DNA of 64,000 bases from Zanthoxylum bungeanum (lineage: Eukaryota; Streptophyta; Magnoliopsida; Sapindales; Rutaceae), in NCBI GenBank assembly GCA_019454045.1, contig SKCR01032777.1, forward strand, positions 186,001 to 250,000, read 5' to 3'. A program made the translations under genes and the position numbers. The notes below the pieces were generated by a model. It did no database searches. It was not told the DNA's origin and was given only the letters and a program-made list of their open reading frames with translations. Below, piece after piece: positions 12,769 to 23,169 of the stretch (positions are counted from its first letter, which is position 1; each line of letters begins with the position of its first letter).

Positions 12769-12972
12769 ATCAAATGGAGCCTTAGTTTCGATTATTCGCT
12801 TATGCTCTTCGTATTGTTTTAGTTTGTTATGTTAGGGAACTGATTGATTGATATTTTGCTTTGTGAGTTATGCCATCTTAGCAAAATTCTTCCTGTTTCT
12901 TTTGTTTGTGCTGGGGTATATTTTCGTTTTACAAGTCTGGATTATATTATTTGTTTTGCTCTATTTGTGCAG

Positions 12973-14688
12973 GATTATTGTTGTGCTGAATATGGAGACT
13001 TTACTATTGGATTGTGAACTAATTGGGAATCCAAAAATGTTTTCCGAATCTGAGTCAACTCCTCAAAAAACAATTCCTAGTAACAATTTACAGCAGCCAG
13101 GTAGAGTTAATAACTACAGTGCTCCAAATCCTGGCACGTTTAATCCTCAAAATCCTGGAACATTCAATACTCATAACCGTGGTTCATTCAGTACTCCAAA
13201 TTCTGGCACATTTAGAACTCCAAATTCTGGGTCATTTAGGTCTCCAGATTCTGGTGGTTATGTTCAGAGTTTCCGACCCACTGTGCAGCCACCATATCAA
13301 CCGCCTCCAAATTACAGAAATCATGGTCTAATATTGAAGAATGAAGCTCCGGCAAACCTATTGTTGCTTTGAATCCATATCAGGGGAGGTGGGCTATTAA
13401 GGCCAGAGTGACTGCAAAAGGAGATCTGTGCCGCTACAGCAATTATCTGGGAGATGGGAAGGTCTTCTCTTTTGACCTCCTTGACTCTGATGGAAAGGAA
13501 ATAAGAGTGACCTACTTTAATGCTGTTGTTGACCGTTTCTATGATATTGTTGAGATTGGTAGAGTCTATTTGATCTCAAAAGGTAGTTTGAAACCTGCAC
13601 AAAAGAATTTCAACCATCTGAAGAATGAATAGGAGATATTCTTAGAGGCAACTTCAACTATGGATCTTTGCCCTGAGGAGGATGGTTCAATACCGTTCTC
13701 CTTCAGACCTATAAGTGAAATTGAGAGTGCTGAAAATAATTCCATAGTTGATATTATTGGTATTGTGATATCTGTTAACCCTTCGGTTCCTATCTTGGGG
13801 AAGAATGGTATGGAAACTCAGAGAAGAACTTTGAATATCAAGGATACATCTGGCAGAAGCATTGAGCTAACTTTTTGGGGAGATTTCTGCAACAAGGCCA
13901 AAAGCTGCAGGAGATGGTCGATGTTGGTGTTTTCCCTGTGTTAGCTGTTAAAGCTGGAAAGGTTAACGACTTCAGTGGCAAATCCCTTGGGACGATCTCT
14001 TCTACCCATCTCTTTATAAATCCAGATTTTGCTGAGGCTCGTGAGCTGAGAGAGTGGTTTGATCAATGGGGGAAGAATGCTGCTACAGTGTCCATTTCTA
14101 GAGAAATTATGGCAGGTGGGGTCAAGAATGAGATACGTAAAACTGTATCTCAGATAAAGAATGAAGGTCTTGGAAGATCTGAAAAGCCTGACTGGGTGAC
14201 AGTAAGGGCATTCATAACGTTTATTAAATCAGATAATTTCTGTTACACAGCTTGCCCTCTGATGGTAGGAGATAGACAGTGCAATAAGGAAGTAACCCGG
14301 TCTGGAAATAGATGGCAATGTGATAGGTGCAATCAAGAATTTGATGAATGTGATATAGATATCTTCTTCAAGCCCAGATTCAAGACCAGACAAGGTTGAC
14401 TTGGGTAACAGCTTTCCAGGAATCCGGTGAAGAGATCTTGGGCTGCCCAGCAAAGGAGTTGTACATGTTGAAATATGAATTGCAGGATGATATTAAATTT
14501 GGGGAAATAATTCGGAGTAGAGTCTTTAACCAATATCTTTTCAGGCTTAAGATCAAAGAGGAATTGTATGGTGATGAGCAGAGGGTGAAGATCACTGTCA
14601 TTAAGGCAGACCCGGTGAACTATTCTTCCGAAAGCCGATATTTGCTTGATTTCAAAATCTCATCAGAATTGAATGCTTTTAAACCAAG
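12973..14688 (+). pseudogene. RPA1: RPA70 (replication protein A large subunit) exon, degenerate
   Basis: RPA70 is the large single-stranded-DNA-binding subunit of replication protein A in the nucleus. The sequence gives the end of the N-terminal domain (IIVVLNMETLLLDCELIGNP), a Gly/Ser/Pro linker with repeated PNSGTF-like units, OB fold A from LNPYQGRWAIKARVTAKG, OB fold B (VDIIGIVISV), and OB fold C with its zinc-binding Cys residues (CYTACPLMVGDRQCNK, WQCDRC). An acceptor (TTTGTGCAG, before 12973) and a donor (AAG|GTAACT, at 14688) bound this as a long exon, so it is not a processed copy. It has a TAG at 13630, frameshifts near 13370, 13890 and 14355 (the last a one-base loss), and no promoter-proximal exons. 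The upstream part was removed at the junction with element A. Confidence 0.85.
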
Positions 14689-14965
14689 GTAACTGATTCT
14701 AGATTTAGTTGCTTTGCTTCTACAGAGTTGAGTGGAGTGGACTTTGATCAGATTGGTACGTGAAAATTGTCTTAGTAGTCCCGTGATATAATGTCAGTTT
14801 GTCAACATTTGTAGGCACCGTTTAGTGCTCAATCTACCAGTTGCATACATTCCCATTTATCTAAGTTCCATTTGAACCTGCTTCTTCTCTGTCATAGCTG
14901 TTTATCATTTTTTGCTCAGTAAAACTACCACTGTTAAATAACAGCTAGGAGAAATTTTCACAAAT
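14689..14965 (+). other. spacer between RPA70 exon and MADS gene
   Basis: About 277 bp of AT-rich sequence, holding the remains of the next RPA70 intron and the upstream region of the MADS-box gene. I see no clean CArG box (CC, six A/T, GG) or other motif I can support. Confidence 0.5.
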
Positions 14966-15153
14966 ATGGGCAGGGGAAAGATGGAGATCAAGAGAACTGA
15001 AAACCCAACCAAAAGACGAATGAGTTACACTAATTGCAGAAAGGCTATGTTTAAGGAAGCACAACAACTCACTGTTCTTTGTGATGCTAAGGTTTCTCTC
15101 ATCGTGTTCTCTAAAACTGGCAAGTTTCATGAGTACCTAAGCCCTACAACAAC
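14966..15153 (+). CDS. TM6: TM6-like exon 1 (MADS domain)
   Basis: 188 bp from the ATG to the donor AAC|GTATGT. It encodes the MADS domain through LTVLCDAKVSLIVFSKTGKF and HEYLSPTT. It ends two bases into a codon completed by exon 2. Confidence 0.88.
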
Positions 15154-15245
15154 GTATGTCAACAGATCCATCACTTTCTCTCCTTGAATAATAAGCATAA
15201 ATATGTAAGTGCTAAACTAATATGCTTTGGTTGCTTACTGCTTAG

Positions 15246-15312
15246 GACTAAGGAGATGGTTGACATATACCAGGAGAGTTTAAGGGTTGATCTCTGGGCC
15301 ACCCATTATGCG
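15246..15312 (+). CDS. TM6: TM6-like exon 2 (I region)
   Basis: 67 bp between acceptor TGCTTAG and donor GCG|GTAATT. It encodes TKEMVDIYQESLRVDLWATH and YA, the I region that helps set dimer specificity. Confidence 0.85.
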
Positions 15313-15557
15313 GTAATTTTGTTTTATTTTTTATTTTTGTTATTGATATGTTTGCTGCTTAATGAGATTTTGTTTTTATTGATTTGGATTTATATAGCTT
15401 TTTTTTAAAAAATAATAATAATAAATAAGTTAGCCTACCGGCAATATAATCCTCTCTCCACTCATGTGGATCTTTTGTTTTCAGTTGAATAGATTTACCA
15501 ATTCAACTGATGAGCACCCACTGGATTTATATATGTTTGATTTAATTGTATTTGCAG

Positions 15558-15611
15558 AAAATGCAAGACGAGTACATGAAACTGAAAGAGATAAATAATA
15601 AGCTAAGGAAA
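15558..15611 (+). CDS. TM6: TM6-like exon 3, first part (54 bp)
   Basis: It starts after acceptor TTTGCAG and encodes KMQDEYMKLKEINNKLRK, the start of the K domain coiled coil. It ends at the 5-bp duplication GGAAA, where element B begins. Confidence 0.85.
15607..15611 (+). repeat. target-site duplication of element B, left copy
   Basis: GGAAA, repeated at 21075-21079 on the other side of element B. Confidence 0.9.
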
Positions 15612-15956
15612 TGTTGTGATTAAACACACAATAATAGAGGTGATTGGAGAGAAAACTTCTTTTATTACACTAACAAAAGAATTACAAAGCTTACAACCCA
15701 AGCTTTACAAAAAACTCTCACACCACTTTACTCTCTATTCTCACTCAATTTGAGATTCTGTGATTTCTAGGGATGATATTACAAAGCAATGGAAGGCTCA
15801 ATTTATAGTGTCATAGACGTGTGAACAGTGTCACACGTCTTAGACACGCTTTGCATGCAAGCTGGAGCATGCTGCCAAATTTGCCAAAGTTTTCAACTTA
15901 GCTTTCGGTGCAGCTTGGAGTTTTCTGCAAGAAGTCTTCATCTGCTGGCTTCAACA
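15612..15956 (-). repeat. 3' LTR of element B
   Basis: The minus strand reads TGTTGAAGCCAGCAG ... ATCACAACA. A TATA-like CTATAAATTG lies at about 15799-15808. It is about 98% identical by eye to 20729-21074. Confidence 0.92.
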
Positions 15957-15970
15957 AATCTCCCCCTCGG
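15957..15970 (-). other. polypurine tract of element B
   Basis: The minus strand reads CCGAGGGGGAGATT immediately before the 3' LTR start TGTTGAAG. Confidence 0.8.
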
Positions 15971-16117
15971 TGAAGATTTCCCCAAATCTGAGCCGACCAT
16001 CATTCATCCAAATCCGGATCCTCAAAAGGATCCTCCCCTGGCTGCATCTGTATGACTGCCTACATACCCTGAGTTGGGATCAAGCCAATCGTAGTTCTCT
16101 GAATCTCCCCACTCTGA

Positions 16118-17514
16118 CTATGTGGAGAGTTTTGTCATCCCGGCTATGGCACGACATATTTCAAGCTTCTCCTTCGGTAAGACCTTCGTGAACATATCGG
16201 CACCGTTGTCGTCGGTGTGAATTTTCCTGAGTTCTAACAGCCTTGAGCTCAGGACGTCCCGTATCCAGTGATACCTCACATCGATATGTTTTGACCTCGA
16301 ATGAAATGTAGAATTTTTACCAAGGTAGATAGCACTCTGGCTATCGCAGTACAAAATGTACTTCTCCTGCTTGAAACCCAATTCCTGGACGAATGTCCTC
16401 ATCCACAGTAATTCCTTTCAAGCTTCTGTAACTGCAATGAATTCTGCCTCTGTTGTAGAAAGTGCAACAAAGCTCTGCAACCTCGACTGCCATGCTACAG
16501 CTCCTCCTGAGAGAGTAATCAGATACCCTGAAGTAGACTTTCGGGTATCCACATCTCCTGCCATATTTGAATCGGTGTAGCCCATCAACACTGGTTGTCG
16601 CTGCTTCCAAAACATAGCCTCATTTTGGATGTGCCTCGAAGATACCGCATGATCCATTTGATAGCATTCCAGTGTTCCCGTCCTGGGTTTGATATAAACC
16701 GGTTGACCAATCCAACTGCGTGTGCTAAGTCTGGCCTCGTGCACACCATGGAATACATAAGACTTCCCACTGCTGAGGTGTATGGAACCTGTTTCATTTC
16801 CTCATTCTCTGTCTCAGTAGAGGGACTTTGTTGTGTACTCAATCTAAAGTGGGTAGCAAGAGGAGTGCTAACCGCTTTAGCCTTGTCCATCTGGAATCTC
16901 TGAAGTACCTTCTCGATGTACTCCTCCTGTGACAAGTATAATCTCCTGGCTTTCCAATCACGACCGATCCTGATGCCAAGAATCTGTTTAGCTGGCCCCA
17001 AGTCTTTCATCTCAAAAGACTTACTCAGTTGCTGCTTCAAATTATCAATCCTCGATTGATTCATGCCAACTATCAACATATCATCTACATATAACAGTAA
17101 GATGATAAAGTCATCGTCAGAAAACTTCTGAACGAAAACACAATGGTCTGAAGTTGTCTTCTTGTATCCCTGCTCCCCCATAACTGACTCGAACTTCACG
17201 TACCACTGTCTCGGTGCCTGTTTCAAACCGTAGAGGCTTTTCCTGAGTCTGCACACAAAGTCCTCTTTCCCTCTGACTCTGAAGCCTTCTAGTTGCTCCA
17301 TGTAAATTTCTTCTTCCAGATCCCCGTGAAGAAATGCGATCTTGACATCCATCTGGTCAACTTCCAGGTCGATGCTTGCTGCTAAGCTGAGTACCACTCT
17401 GATGGATGACATCTTCACAACTGGAGAGAAGATTTCATCGAAGTCAATGCCTTTCCTCTGATTGAATCCCTTGACAACTAATCTGGCTTTGTACCGGGGT
17501 TGTGAAGTGTGCTC
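16118..17514 (-). pseudogene. pol: copia reverse transcriptase and RNase H of element B
   Basis: RT is in frame with the upstream integrase across one stop at about 17515. It has KARLVVKGFNQRKGIDFDE, then VDQMDVKIAFLHGDLEEEIY, SLYGLKQAPRQWY and an intact LLLYVDDMLIVG catalytic motif (about 17090-17050). A frameshift near 16620-16740 leads into RNase H with YTDSNMAGDVDTRKSTSGYL (TDSNMAGD replaces the usual TDADwAGD) and LSTTEAEFIAVTEA. A TGA at about 16415 is followed by CDSQSAIYLGKN, HIDVRYHWIRD and the end at 16118. Extent is full length for the family. The single-copy breaks mean no active polyprotein. Confidence 0.9.
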
Positions 17515-18912
17515 CTATTGCTTCACCCTGTACACCCATTTGTTCTTCAAAGCTCTTTTGCCTCTTAGCAATTTCACCAACTCAAAAGTGTGATTGTCAT
17601 GCAAAGATTTCATCTCATCTTGTATGGCTTCCTCCCACTTTTCTTTATCATCTGTTTCCACAGCCTCCTTGTAGCTCTCGGGTTCTCCCCCGTCAGTAAG
17701 CAGCACATACTCATATGCAGAGTATTTGGTTGAAGGTCGCCTCTCTCTGTCTGAATTTCTCTGTGGAACTATTGGTGTAGCTTCTGGTACTGGTGGTTGA
17801 TCATGATCATCATCTCTGGGAGCTTCATCACCTGTACCCTCCTGTCTGGGAACCTCATCTTCAACTCGTACTGGCACCGGTGTATGAGGTTCTGGATTCA
17901 CATTTCTGTATTGCCGGGGCATTGTCTTCATCTCCTTTCGGATATCTTCTATGGTCTGGTCTTCAACGAAGACAACATCTCGGCTCCTGACGATCTTCTT
18001 CTCCACAAGATCATACAATTTGTAGCCGAAATCATCATGACCATAGCCAATAAAGACACACTGTCGCGTCTTTGCATCAAGCTTGGATCTCTCGTCCTTT
18101 GGGATGTGTACAAATGCTTTGCACCCAAAGACATGCAAGTGTTCATAAGACACTTCTTTACCTGTCCAAGCTTGGTTAGGAACATTACCTTTCAGTGCGA
18201 CCGCTGGGGACATGTTCAAAACATGTACTGCTGTGATGAGTGCCTCTCCCCAGAATGTCTTCGGCAGTTTGGCTTGTGACAGCAAGCTTCTGATCCTCTC
18301 GCACAAGGTTCTGTTCATCCTCTCAGCTAGGCCATTCAGCTGAGGTGTCTTCGGAGGTGTCGTTTGATGTCTGATTCCTTGCGTCTTGCAGTATTGATCA
18401 AACGGACCTCTGTATTCTCCACCGTTATCTGTTCTGATGCATTTGAGTTTCTTACAGGTTTCTCTCTCCACCAGGGCGTGAAACTCTTTGAACACTCCCA
18501 ACACTTGATCTTTTCTCTTCAAGGTGTATGCCCAGATCTTCCTTGAATGATCATCAATAAATGTCACAAAATACAGTGACCCACCAAGTGTTCTTGTCTG
18601 CATCGGACCGCATACATCTGAATGTATGAGGTCAAGTACCTCTGGTTTCCGTTGAGGCGGGGAGCTCTGGAAGGACACTCTGTTCTGCTTTCCAGCCATG
18701 CAGTGTTCACACTTCCGTAAGTGTGAGGTCTTCAATTCCGGAAGAACATTCTGCCTGCGTAGTATCTCCATCCCCGTTTGACTCATGTGACCGAGCTTTT
18801 TGTGCCATAGCTCGGCTGCCTCATTGCTGTTAATTGTATTTATGCTACTATTTGAAATCTTAGCATGCATCAAATACAGAGTTGGGTCTTTCTTACCTCG
18901 TGCCACGACCAT
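17515..18912 (-). pseudogene. pol: copia integrase of element B, one long open frame
   Basis: Integrase inserts element cDNA. This 465-residue frame carries the zinc-binding HHCC part (LWHKKLGHM, KCEHCMAGK) and the catalytic core, with the first Asp in LDLIHSDVCGPM, the second in RTDNGGEYRGPF and the Glu region as LNGLAERMNRTL. After it come FWGEALITAVHVLN, HVFGCKAFVHIP and the linker to RT. The core looks intact. It is joined in frame to protease (stop near 18931) and RT (stop at 17515), so two stop substitutions, not frameshifts, break the polyprotein here. Confidence 0.92.
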
Positions 18913-19352
18913 TGATCCTTTAGTGAGCTTTCAGCATCCGTCACTAAAGGTGCTGCAGAAACCTTCATCATCCAGCTTGCCTGTTGAGATCAGGTTTAAC
19001 CGGATGTCTGGGATGTGCTTGACTCCCTTCAACACTAGCCTTGTTCCGTTTTCTGTTTCAAGGCAGCTGTCTCCAATACCGACGGCTTTGGACTGTCTGT
19101 CATTCCCCATCCTTACAGCACCGTAGTCCCCTGGTCTGTAAGATGAAAAGAAGTCTCTACGAGATGTGGCGTGTATGGATGCGCCACTATCTATCACCCA
19201 ACTGGTCTCGTGGCTGGCAAGATTCACAACATCTTCTTCATATATTATATGAAATTATTTGGAGATCTTTTCGGTGGTAGTAGCAACTATTTCTTGATTA
19301 GAGTCACCATCTCTCATGGACTGCTCGTTCTTCAGTTTGTAACAGTCCCTCT
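18913..19352 (-). pseudogene. pol: copia zinc knuckle and protease of element B
   Basis: On the minus strand the Gag zinc knuckle CYHCKKKGHMKRDC (about 19395-19350) is in a different frame from the upstream Lys-rich gag part. The aspartic protease follows with the intact motif SWVIDSGASIHATSRRDFF and the C-terminal half HIPDIRLNLISTGKLDDEGF. A TGA near 18931 ends this frame just before integrase. The protease would cut the Gag-Pol polyprotein. All active-site residues seen are conserved. Confidence 0.88.
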
Positions 19353-20079
19353 TCATATGGCCTTTCTTTTTACAGTGATAGCACTCAATATCTCTAGTTC
19401 CTGATTTCCCCCGTTTTTGTCTGATTTACCTGGGCCTCGACTCTTACTCCTCCCCCTTCTGGTGTCCTTTTCTGTCACTAGAGCTTCTGAGGTTGAGGCT
19501 GATGCTGACTCCTGCATTCTCGTCCTCTTTTCCTTCGAAGATCTGCTGGTCTTTGCCATCTCCATAGTGACTTTCCCATCTGCGGCTGAATTATCACCGT
19601 AGATCTGAACGTTTCCTAAGATTCTGGTAACGTATTAAGGAGTATTAAGTCATTTACCTCATCTCCGAAGTCTATGCCCAATCCAGACAATTCCTTCATG
19701 GTTCCGAGGAAATCGTTGATATGGTCCGCCACAGATGTACCTTCCTGGTATTTCAAACCCATCATTTTCTTGATGTAGTACAACTTGTTGTTGCCATTCT
19801 TTGCTCGGAAAAGCTCCTCCAGCTTTCTCCATAAGTCACGTGCATTTTTTCTTCACTGACATGGTTGACGATACTATCGTCGATCCACTGACGAATAGTA
19901 CTGCATGTTTTCTGGTGAAGATTAGCCCACTTTCCATCGGTCATTCCTTCTGGTTTCTGCTCCAGAAACACCGATCCATCATAGTCCTTCACATACAGAA
20001 GGTCTTTCATCCTTCCTCTCCATGTGAAATAGTTTGTACTGGTTAACAAAATCATTTTTCTGTTGCTCCCCTCCATCAT
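19353..20079 (-). pseudogene. gag: copia gag of element B, frameshifted
   Basis: Gag starts at 20079 (MMEGSNRKMILLTSTNYFTW) and shows the TNYFTWRGRMKDLL capsid motif of Tork/Tnt1-like elements. It changes frame near 19850, in the segment where relatives read on into an ARDLW-type motif. The rest continues in other frames: DHINDF-type sequence near 19720, and a Ser/Lys/Arg-rich linker (MEMAKTSRSSKEKRTRMQES) at 19565-19353. At least two frameshifts are needed to connect the parts. Confidence 0.85.
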
Positions 20080-20710
20080 AAAAATTCTAAGTAGAATTTC
20101 AAAAAACGGACCTCACCGTTGCGTCCGGAATGGTCGAAAATAGTGGAAATGACATTTCGTTTGTCAAAATCCGACACAGGGACCAAATTGCAAATTTCAG
20201 AAATTACAGGGGTCAAAGTGCAATTTCCAAAAGTTCAGGGGCCAATGTGCAATTACGAAAAGGTTCAGGGACTAAATTGCAATTTCCAAAAAATTCAGGG
20301 ACTAAATTGAAAATTTCTGAAAGTATAGGGGCTAAATTGTAATTTCCAGAAAGTACAAGGACCTATCTGAAATTTACCAGGCACGCTGACGTGGCAGCTG
20401 ACTGGGCTGCTGACTGTGCGCTGACGTGGCGCTGACTGGGCGCTGACTATGCGCTGACGTGGCGGCTGACGTCTTCAGACGAGAGTGGGGCGCGTGGAGC
20501 GCGTCGATGCGCGTGGTCTGATCTCTGGACGGCGCGTGTGGTGCGTGCGACGTGTTGGGACCTCCGTTCGATCGACGGAAAATACTGCCGTGCTCGTCTC
20601 GCCGTGAAAAGTCCGATGGTATGCTCAAATTCGATTTTCGACAACTTCGTCGGAACCGACTTTCCGAACCGAAGCTCTGTTACTGAGTTTCGGGATCCCT
20701 CCGAGTAACC
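20080..20710 (-). other. leader of element B with minisatellite and GCTGAC repeats
   Basis: This is non-coding sequence between gag and the PBS. It contains about seven tandem 30-bp units (20177-20385) and a run of GCTGACGTGGC-like units (about 20387-20475). No protein is encoded; short open frames here follow the repeats. Confidence 0.8.
20177..20385. repeat. 30-bp minisatellite in the element B leader
   Basis: About seven imperfect units, each starting CAGGG(G/A)C(C/T)AA and followed by TTGCAATTTCC-like sequence. Unit starts at 20177, 20207 and 20236 show a 29-30 bp period. The units diverge by a few bases each. Confidence 0.85.
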
Positions 20711-20728
20711 TTAGCTCTGATACCACTT
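20711..20728 (-). other. primer-binding site of element B
   Basis: The minus strand reads AGTGGTATCAGAGCTAAG directly after the 5' LTR end ACAACA: an intact complement of the initiator tRNA-Met 3' end. Confidence 0.9.
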
Positions 20729-21074
20729 GTTGTGATTAAACACACAATAATAGAGGTGATTGGAGAGAAAACTCTTCTTTTATTACACTAACAAAAGAAT
20801 TACAAAGCTTACAACCCAAGCTTTACAAAAAACTCTCACACCACTTTACTCTCTATTCTCACTCAATTTGGGATTCTGGGATTTCTAGGGATGATATTAC
20901 AAAGCAATAGAAGGCTCAATTTATAGTATCATAGACGTGTGAACAGTGTCACACGTCTTAGAGACGCTTTGCATGCAAGCTGGAGCATGCTGCCAAATTT
21001 GCCAAAGTTTTCAACTTAGCTTTCGGTGCAGCTTGGAGTTTTCTGCAAGAAGTCTTCATCTGCTCGCTTCAACA
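20729..21074 (-). repeat. 5' LTR of element B
   Basis: A TG..CA copy of 15612-15956. It differs by about six substitutions and a small insertion near its low-coordinate end. Confidence 0.92.
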
Positions 21075-21079
21075 GGAAA
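21075..21079 (+). repeat. target-site duplication of element B, right copy
   Basis: GGAAA, matching 15607-15611. Confidence 0.9.
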
Positions 21080-21087
21080 GACATCAG
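21080..21087 (+). CDS. TM6: TM6-like exon 3, last 8 bp
   Basis: GACATCAG is followed by donor GTAAGT. With 15558-15611 it makes exactly the 62 bp expected for MADS exon 3. Confidence 0.85.
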
Positions 21088-21231
21088 GTAAGTAATAATG
21101 TTTAATTTGATTATTATACTGTACATTTGTGGATGTAAATTGAACTAATTATTTGTTTGAATAGTGTTAATAAATTGAATGTGATAAATTAATTAGTTAA
21201 AAAGAGCTGATTAGTATATTTGAATTTGAAG

Positions 21232-21331
21232 GCAAAGGATGGGAGAAGATTTGGATGAGGTAACCATTGAAGAACTGCGTGGTCTTGAGCAACAGATGAC
21301 CACTTCCGTGGCTATCGTCCGTGAAAGAAAG
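21232..21331 (+). CDS. TM6: TM6-like exon 4 (K domain)
   Basis: 100 bp after acceptor TTTGAAG. With the split codon from exon 3 it encodes RQRMGEDLDEVTIEELRGLE and then QQMTTSVAIVRERK, typical of the AP3/TM6 K domain. The donor is AAAG|GTTCTC. Confidence 0.85.
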
Positions 21332-21968
21332 GTTCTCTCTCTTTCAAGCTCTCAACCTTATTCCAATACATCTTATCTTTTTTCTTTTCTTTTTTGCCCC
21401 CTTTTTTTGGTTTGTTTTTCTTTGAATCCTGATACAAATTAAAATGATGTTTGTTGGATTCTCTTCTTCATTTTCATATATTTATAAATGTAAATTTTCC
21501 AAGTTGCATCAAATTAACTCAAAATATAAGTATTGGACATTGGTTTTATTTTAACTATATGTGGTGGATTTAATTTATCCTAGTAAATTGACTTAAAATT
21601 TTTATTCTTTTACAAGTAGAACTTCATTAAAAGACTCCAATTTAAAGGGGCACAACCGTTTTTTGAACTGAAATCAATTAGGGTTAGGCTACGATAATTT
21701 AATATTAATTAGAATTTGAGTGTGGCAAATTGAGGTAAATTAGGTTTAGGGTATGACAAGTAGAGGCCAATTAGGTTTAAGGTTTTGAAATTTGGGTTCA
21801 ATTAGGATTATGGTTAAAATTAGCAATCGTATTGAGTAAACAACATAAATAAATTACAAAGTTGTATGCGGGTATCATAAATAAGTCTTGCCTGTTGTTA
21901 AAAGAACTGTCTTTGTTGTAGTGATGAGCCCCAACAAGCTTTCTTCCCGACATCATGTAATTGTTGTC

Positions 21969-22815
21969 ATTGTTTAAAAATTTGGTCGAGGCAGCCGCCT
22001 CGCCGCCTCACGGCGACGGCGCGTTGAGGCGGCCGCCTCACCCGAAACCTTTTTTTTTTTAATTTTAAATTTTATTAAATGAAACGATGACGTTTTGGGG
22101 ATTTCAAAACGTCGTCGTTTCATTTACAGTATTAAAAAAAAAAAAAATTTGATTCTAGGGTTTTTATATTCTCTCTCGGCCTCCTCTGCTATCTCTCTCG
22201 GCTTATACTTCTCTCTATCTCTCGGCCTCCTCTGCTCTCTCTCTCTCGATGACGGCGACGACAGCATTTGTGGTAATCTGTTCAGCTTGTTTTTTTATTT
22301 ATTTTTTTTGTTTTAACTTGTTAATGACCTAAAAAAATCCATTAAAGAAATTAGAGAAAAAGATAAACTTATTTTGAAGGCAATATATAAATATTTAAGT
22401 GCAAGTTCTGAACTAAAATCATATTTGGTGTAAATGTGTAATACTGTAATTACACACTTTAGTGAACTATCCTGTTGTAAGCAGTAAGCTTCAATTAATT
22501 GGCCAAAAAATACACATTTCAGTTAACTATCATGTCGTATTCGTATAGTGGTATATCATATGTATTTTAAGTCTGAACTGTTTCAATATGCTATAGATGA
22601 TAGCTTATTTAGGGATTAGTTATCAATAATTATTTGAACATATTATAAATTATGAAGAAATGAATGTATTTTGGATTTAACATGTTTTTATTATTCTGAT
22701 ATTACAATTTTAATTATTTTTTCGATTTTCGAATTGAGGCGCCTGTCTCGAGGCTGTCCGCCTCGCGCCTCAATGGCCGGCCGCCTCGAGGCGCCGCCAC
22801 GTATTTTTAAACATT
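21969..22815. mobile_element. non-autonomous TIR DNA transposon in MADS intron 4
   Basis: An 847-bp element whose ends are inverted: ATTGTTTAAAAAT plus a GC-rich GAGGCGGCCGCCTC-like stretch on the left, and its reverse complement on the right. It is flanked by a 10-bp direct repeat, AATTGTTGTC (21959-21968 and 22816-22825). The interior holds a palindrome around 22078-22122, a CT-rich stretch with repeated CTCTCTCGGCCTCC and a short ATGACGGCGACGACAGC frame followed by a GT donor-like site. There is no transposase. Duplication length fits a Mutator-like or hAT-like element. Confidence 0.75.
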
Positions 22816-23016
22816 AATTGTTGTCTCAGTGACACGGTGTAGACTACAATAATACACAAAACAAATAAATTTGAAAAGTTTGACCTCTCCAATCAAACTT
22901 GCAAGTTAGAAAATAGCTATCACCCTATTTTCTGTGTACTGCACTGTGAAATGTCAATTGACATTGGTTTTGGTGTATGCGAAGCTAACAATATCAAACT
23001 TCATTATTGCTTACAG

Positions 23017-23058
23017 GATAAATTAATCAGAATGCATATTGATGCCTCCAAGAAGAAG
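23017..23058 (+). CDS. TM6: TM6-like exon 5
   Basis: 42 bp between acceptor TTACAG and donor AAG|GTGAAT. It encodes DKLIRMHIDASKKK. Size and phase match AP3/TM6 genes. Confidence 0.85.
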
Positions 23059-23169
23059 GTGAATATGAAATAAATAAGTGCACTAAGCAGATTATATATG
23101 TAACTTTTAATTTCTGTCAACTTTGTACGGATAATAATAATAATATACATGGCCTTCAAATTATTTCAG

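Larger units (their letters stand above)
15612..21074 (-). mobile_element. complete Tork/Tnt1-like Ty1/copia element B
   Basis: A 5.46-kb minus-strand element with TG..CA LTRs of about 345 bp (20729-21074 as 5' LTR, 15612-15956 as 3' LTR), PBS, leader, gag, protease, integrase, RT, RNase H and polypurine tract. It is flanked by the 5-bp duplication GGAAA. The LTRs differ at about six positions plus small indels by eye, so the insertion is fairly recent. The coding region nevertheless has several stops and frameshifts, suggesting mobilisation in trans. It sits inside exon 3 of the TM6-like gene. Confidence 0.95.

Noticed and set aside
12973..14688. RPA70 piece as a processed (reverse-transcribed) pseudogene
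   Set aside because: Clear acceptor (TTTGTGCAG) and donor (GTAACT) border the exon, with intron-like sequence on both sides.
20177..20385. Regular ~30-bp repeats resembling a CRISPR array
   Set aside because: The units are contiguous with no unique spacers and lie in a plant retrotransposon leader: a minisatellite.
21980..22060. GC-rich GGCGGCCGCC stretch as a CpG-island gene promoter
   Set aside because: It reappears inverted at 22737-22800 and forms the ends of a TIR transposon with a 10-bp duplication.
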